This document shows, one piece after another, positions 8,088 through 8,571 of a stretch of DNA of 8,571 nucleotides. The notes beneath the pieces are model-generated. The model did not search any database. It was not told the DNA's origin and was given only the letters and a program-made list of their open reading frames with translations. Position 1 is the stretch's first letter. Each line of letters opens with the position of its first letter. The DNA lies in NCBI GenBank assembly GCA_029777935.1, contig JAKORH010000118.1:1-8571 (forward strand). The letters run 5' to 3'. The position numbers and the translations under genes are program-made. Origin of the DNA: Pseudomonadota bacterium. GTDB lineage: Bacteria > Pseudomonadota > Gammaproteobacteria > Burkholderiales > Burkholderiaceae.

Positions 8088-8571
8088 AGAACGAAACCAA
8101 GGACCTGATCGTCGGGCTCGACATCGGCACCTCGAAGGTGGTGGTCGCGGTCGCCGAGGTGCTGCCCGACGGGCGTTTCCAGGTGATCGGGCTCGGGCAG
8201 GCGGCCTCCGAGGGATTGCGCAAGGGCGTGGTCGTCAACATCGAAGCCACCGTGCAGTCGATCCGGCGCGCGCTGGAGGAAGCGGAGCTGATGGCCGCCT
8301 GCCGCATCAGCAATGTGTTCACCGGCATCGCGGGCTCCCACATCAAGAGCTTCAACTCCAGCGGCATGGTCGCGATCAAGGACCGCGAGGTCACCGCGAG
8401 CGACGTGGCGCGCGTGATCGAGACCGCGCGCGCGGTCAACATTCCGACCGACCAGCAGGTGCTGCCCGTGCTGACGCAGGAGTTCATCGTCGATGGGCAG
8501 GAGGACATCCGCGAGCCGATCGGCATGAGCGGCGTGCGGCTCGAGGTCAAGGTGCACATCGTCACCGGCGC
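8084..8571 (+). CDS. ftsA: Cell division protein FtsA, 3'-truncated by the window
   Basis: FtsA is the actin-like ATPase that anchors FtsZ filaments to the membrane through a C-terminal amphipathic helix (not in this window). The first 162 codons are present and the frame stays open to the window edge. LIVGLDIGTSKVVVAVAE (8-25) is the phosphate-1 motif of subdomain 1A. EGLRKGVVVNIEATVQSI (43-60) and ELMAACRISNVFTGIAGSHIKSF split across 68-90 follow, then the start of the FtsA-specific 1C domain (about 84 onward; EVTASDVARVIETA, LPVLTQEFIVD, GMSGVRLEVKVHIVTG). The ATG overlaps the ftsQ stop, and AGGAAG lies just upstream (8076-8081). ftsZ would be expected next but is outside the window. Confidence 0.97.
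   Translation, partial: MKNETKDLIVGLDIGTSKVVVAVAEVLPDGRFQVIGLGQAASEGLRKGVVVNIEATVQSIRRALEEAELMAACRISNVFTGIAGSHIKSFNSSGMVAIKDREVTASDVARVIETARAVNIPTDQQVLPVLTQEFIVDGQEDIREPIGMSGVRLEVKVHIVTG

Overview
The window is an uninterrupted stretch of a dcw (division and cell wall) cluster, with every gene on the + strand. The order is mraY (5' end cut off by the window), murD, ftsW, murG, murC, ddl, ftsQ, ftsA (3' end cut off). The DNA is very GC-rich with strongly GC-biased third codon positions. Three things suggest a betaproteobacterium, probably in or near the Burkholderiales: the cluster order, the MurD family form with an extra segment before its C-terminal domain, and FtsW and MurG sequences of Burkholderiales type. 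This placement comes from recalled family sequences and was not computed.

Layout: 2-811 is the C-terminal two thirds of MraY, beginning inside its catalytic Asp-Asp motif. 806-977 is an unusual junction holding a 60-bp perfect second copy of the mraY 3' end, a palindromic spacer and a 53-codon ORF. 978-2528 is murD, 2522-3784 ftsW and 3781-4866 murG. 4863-4985 is a second unusual junction, holding a 38-bp extra copy of the murC 5' end, a palindromic spacer and a 40-codon ORF. 4982-6373 is murC, 6370-7335 ddl, 7332-8087 ftsQ and 8084-8571 the start of ftsA. Apart from mini-ORF 1 to murD (8-nt gap), all consecutive frames overlap by 4 nt (ATGA or GTGA) or by 7 nt (murD/ftsW), so translational coupling along one long mRNA is likely. 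I see no internal promoter or intrinsic terminator. No gene-free stretch exceeds 300 bases.

The genes form one pathway. Ddl makes D-Ala-D-Ala. MurC and MurD add the first two amino acids to UDP-MurNAc. MraY moves the completed pentapeptide precursor onto undecaprenyl phosphate (lipid I), and MurG adds GlcNAc (lipid II). FtsW polymerises lipid II at the septum. FtsQ and FtsA organise the divisome around FtsZ, whose gene would be expected just downstream.

The core genes are ordinary. The most interesting material is in the two junctions. Each has a direct-repeat copy of one end of a neighbouring essential gene, a spacer rich in inverted repeats, a small inverted piece of the duplicated sequence, and a tiny ORF that begins in a start/stop overlap with the preceding gene. 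The two junctions look like products of the same kind of event (template switching, remodelled tandem-inversion duplication, or insertion of a small palindromic element that carries replacement gene ends). Whether the two mini-peptides are made is unknown.
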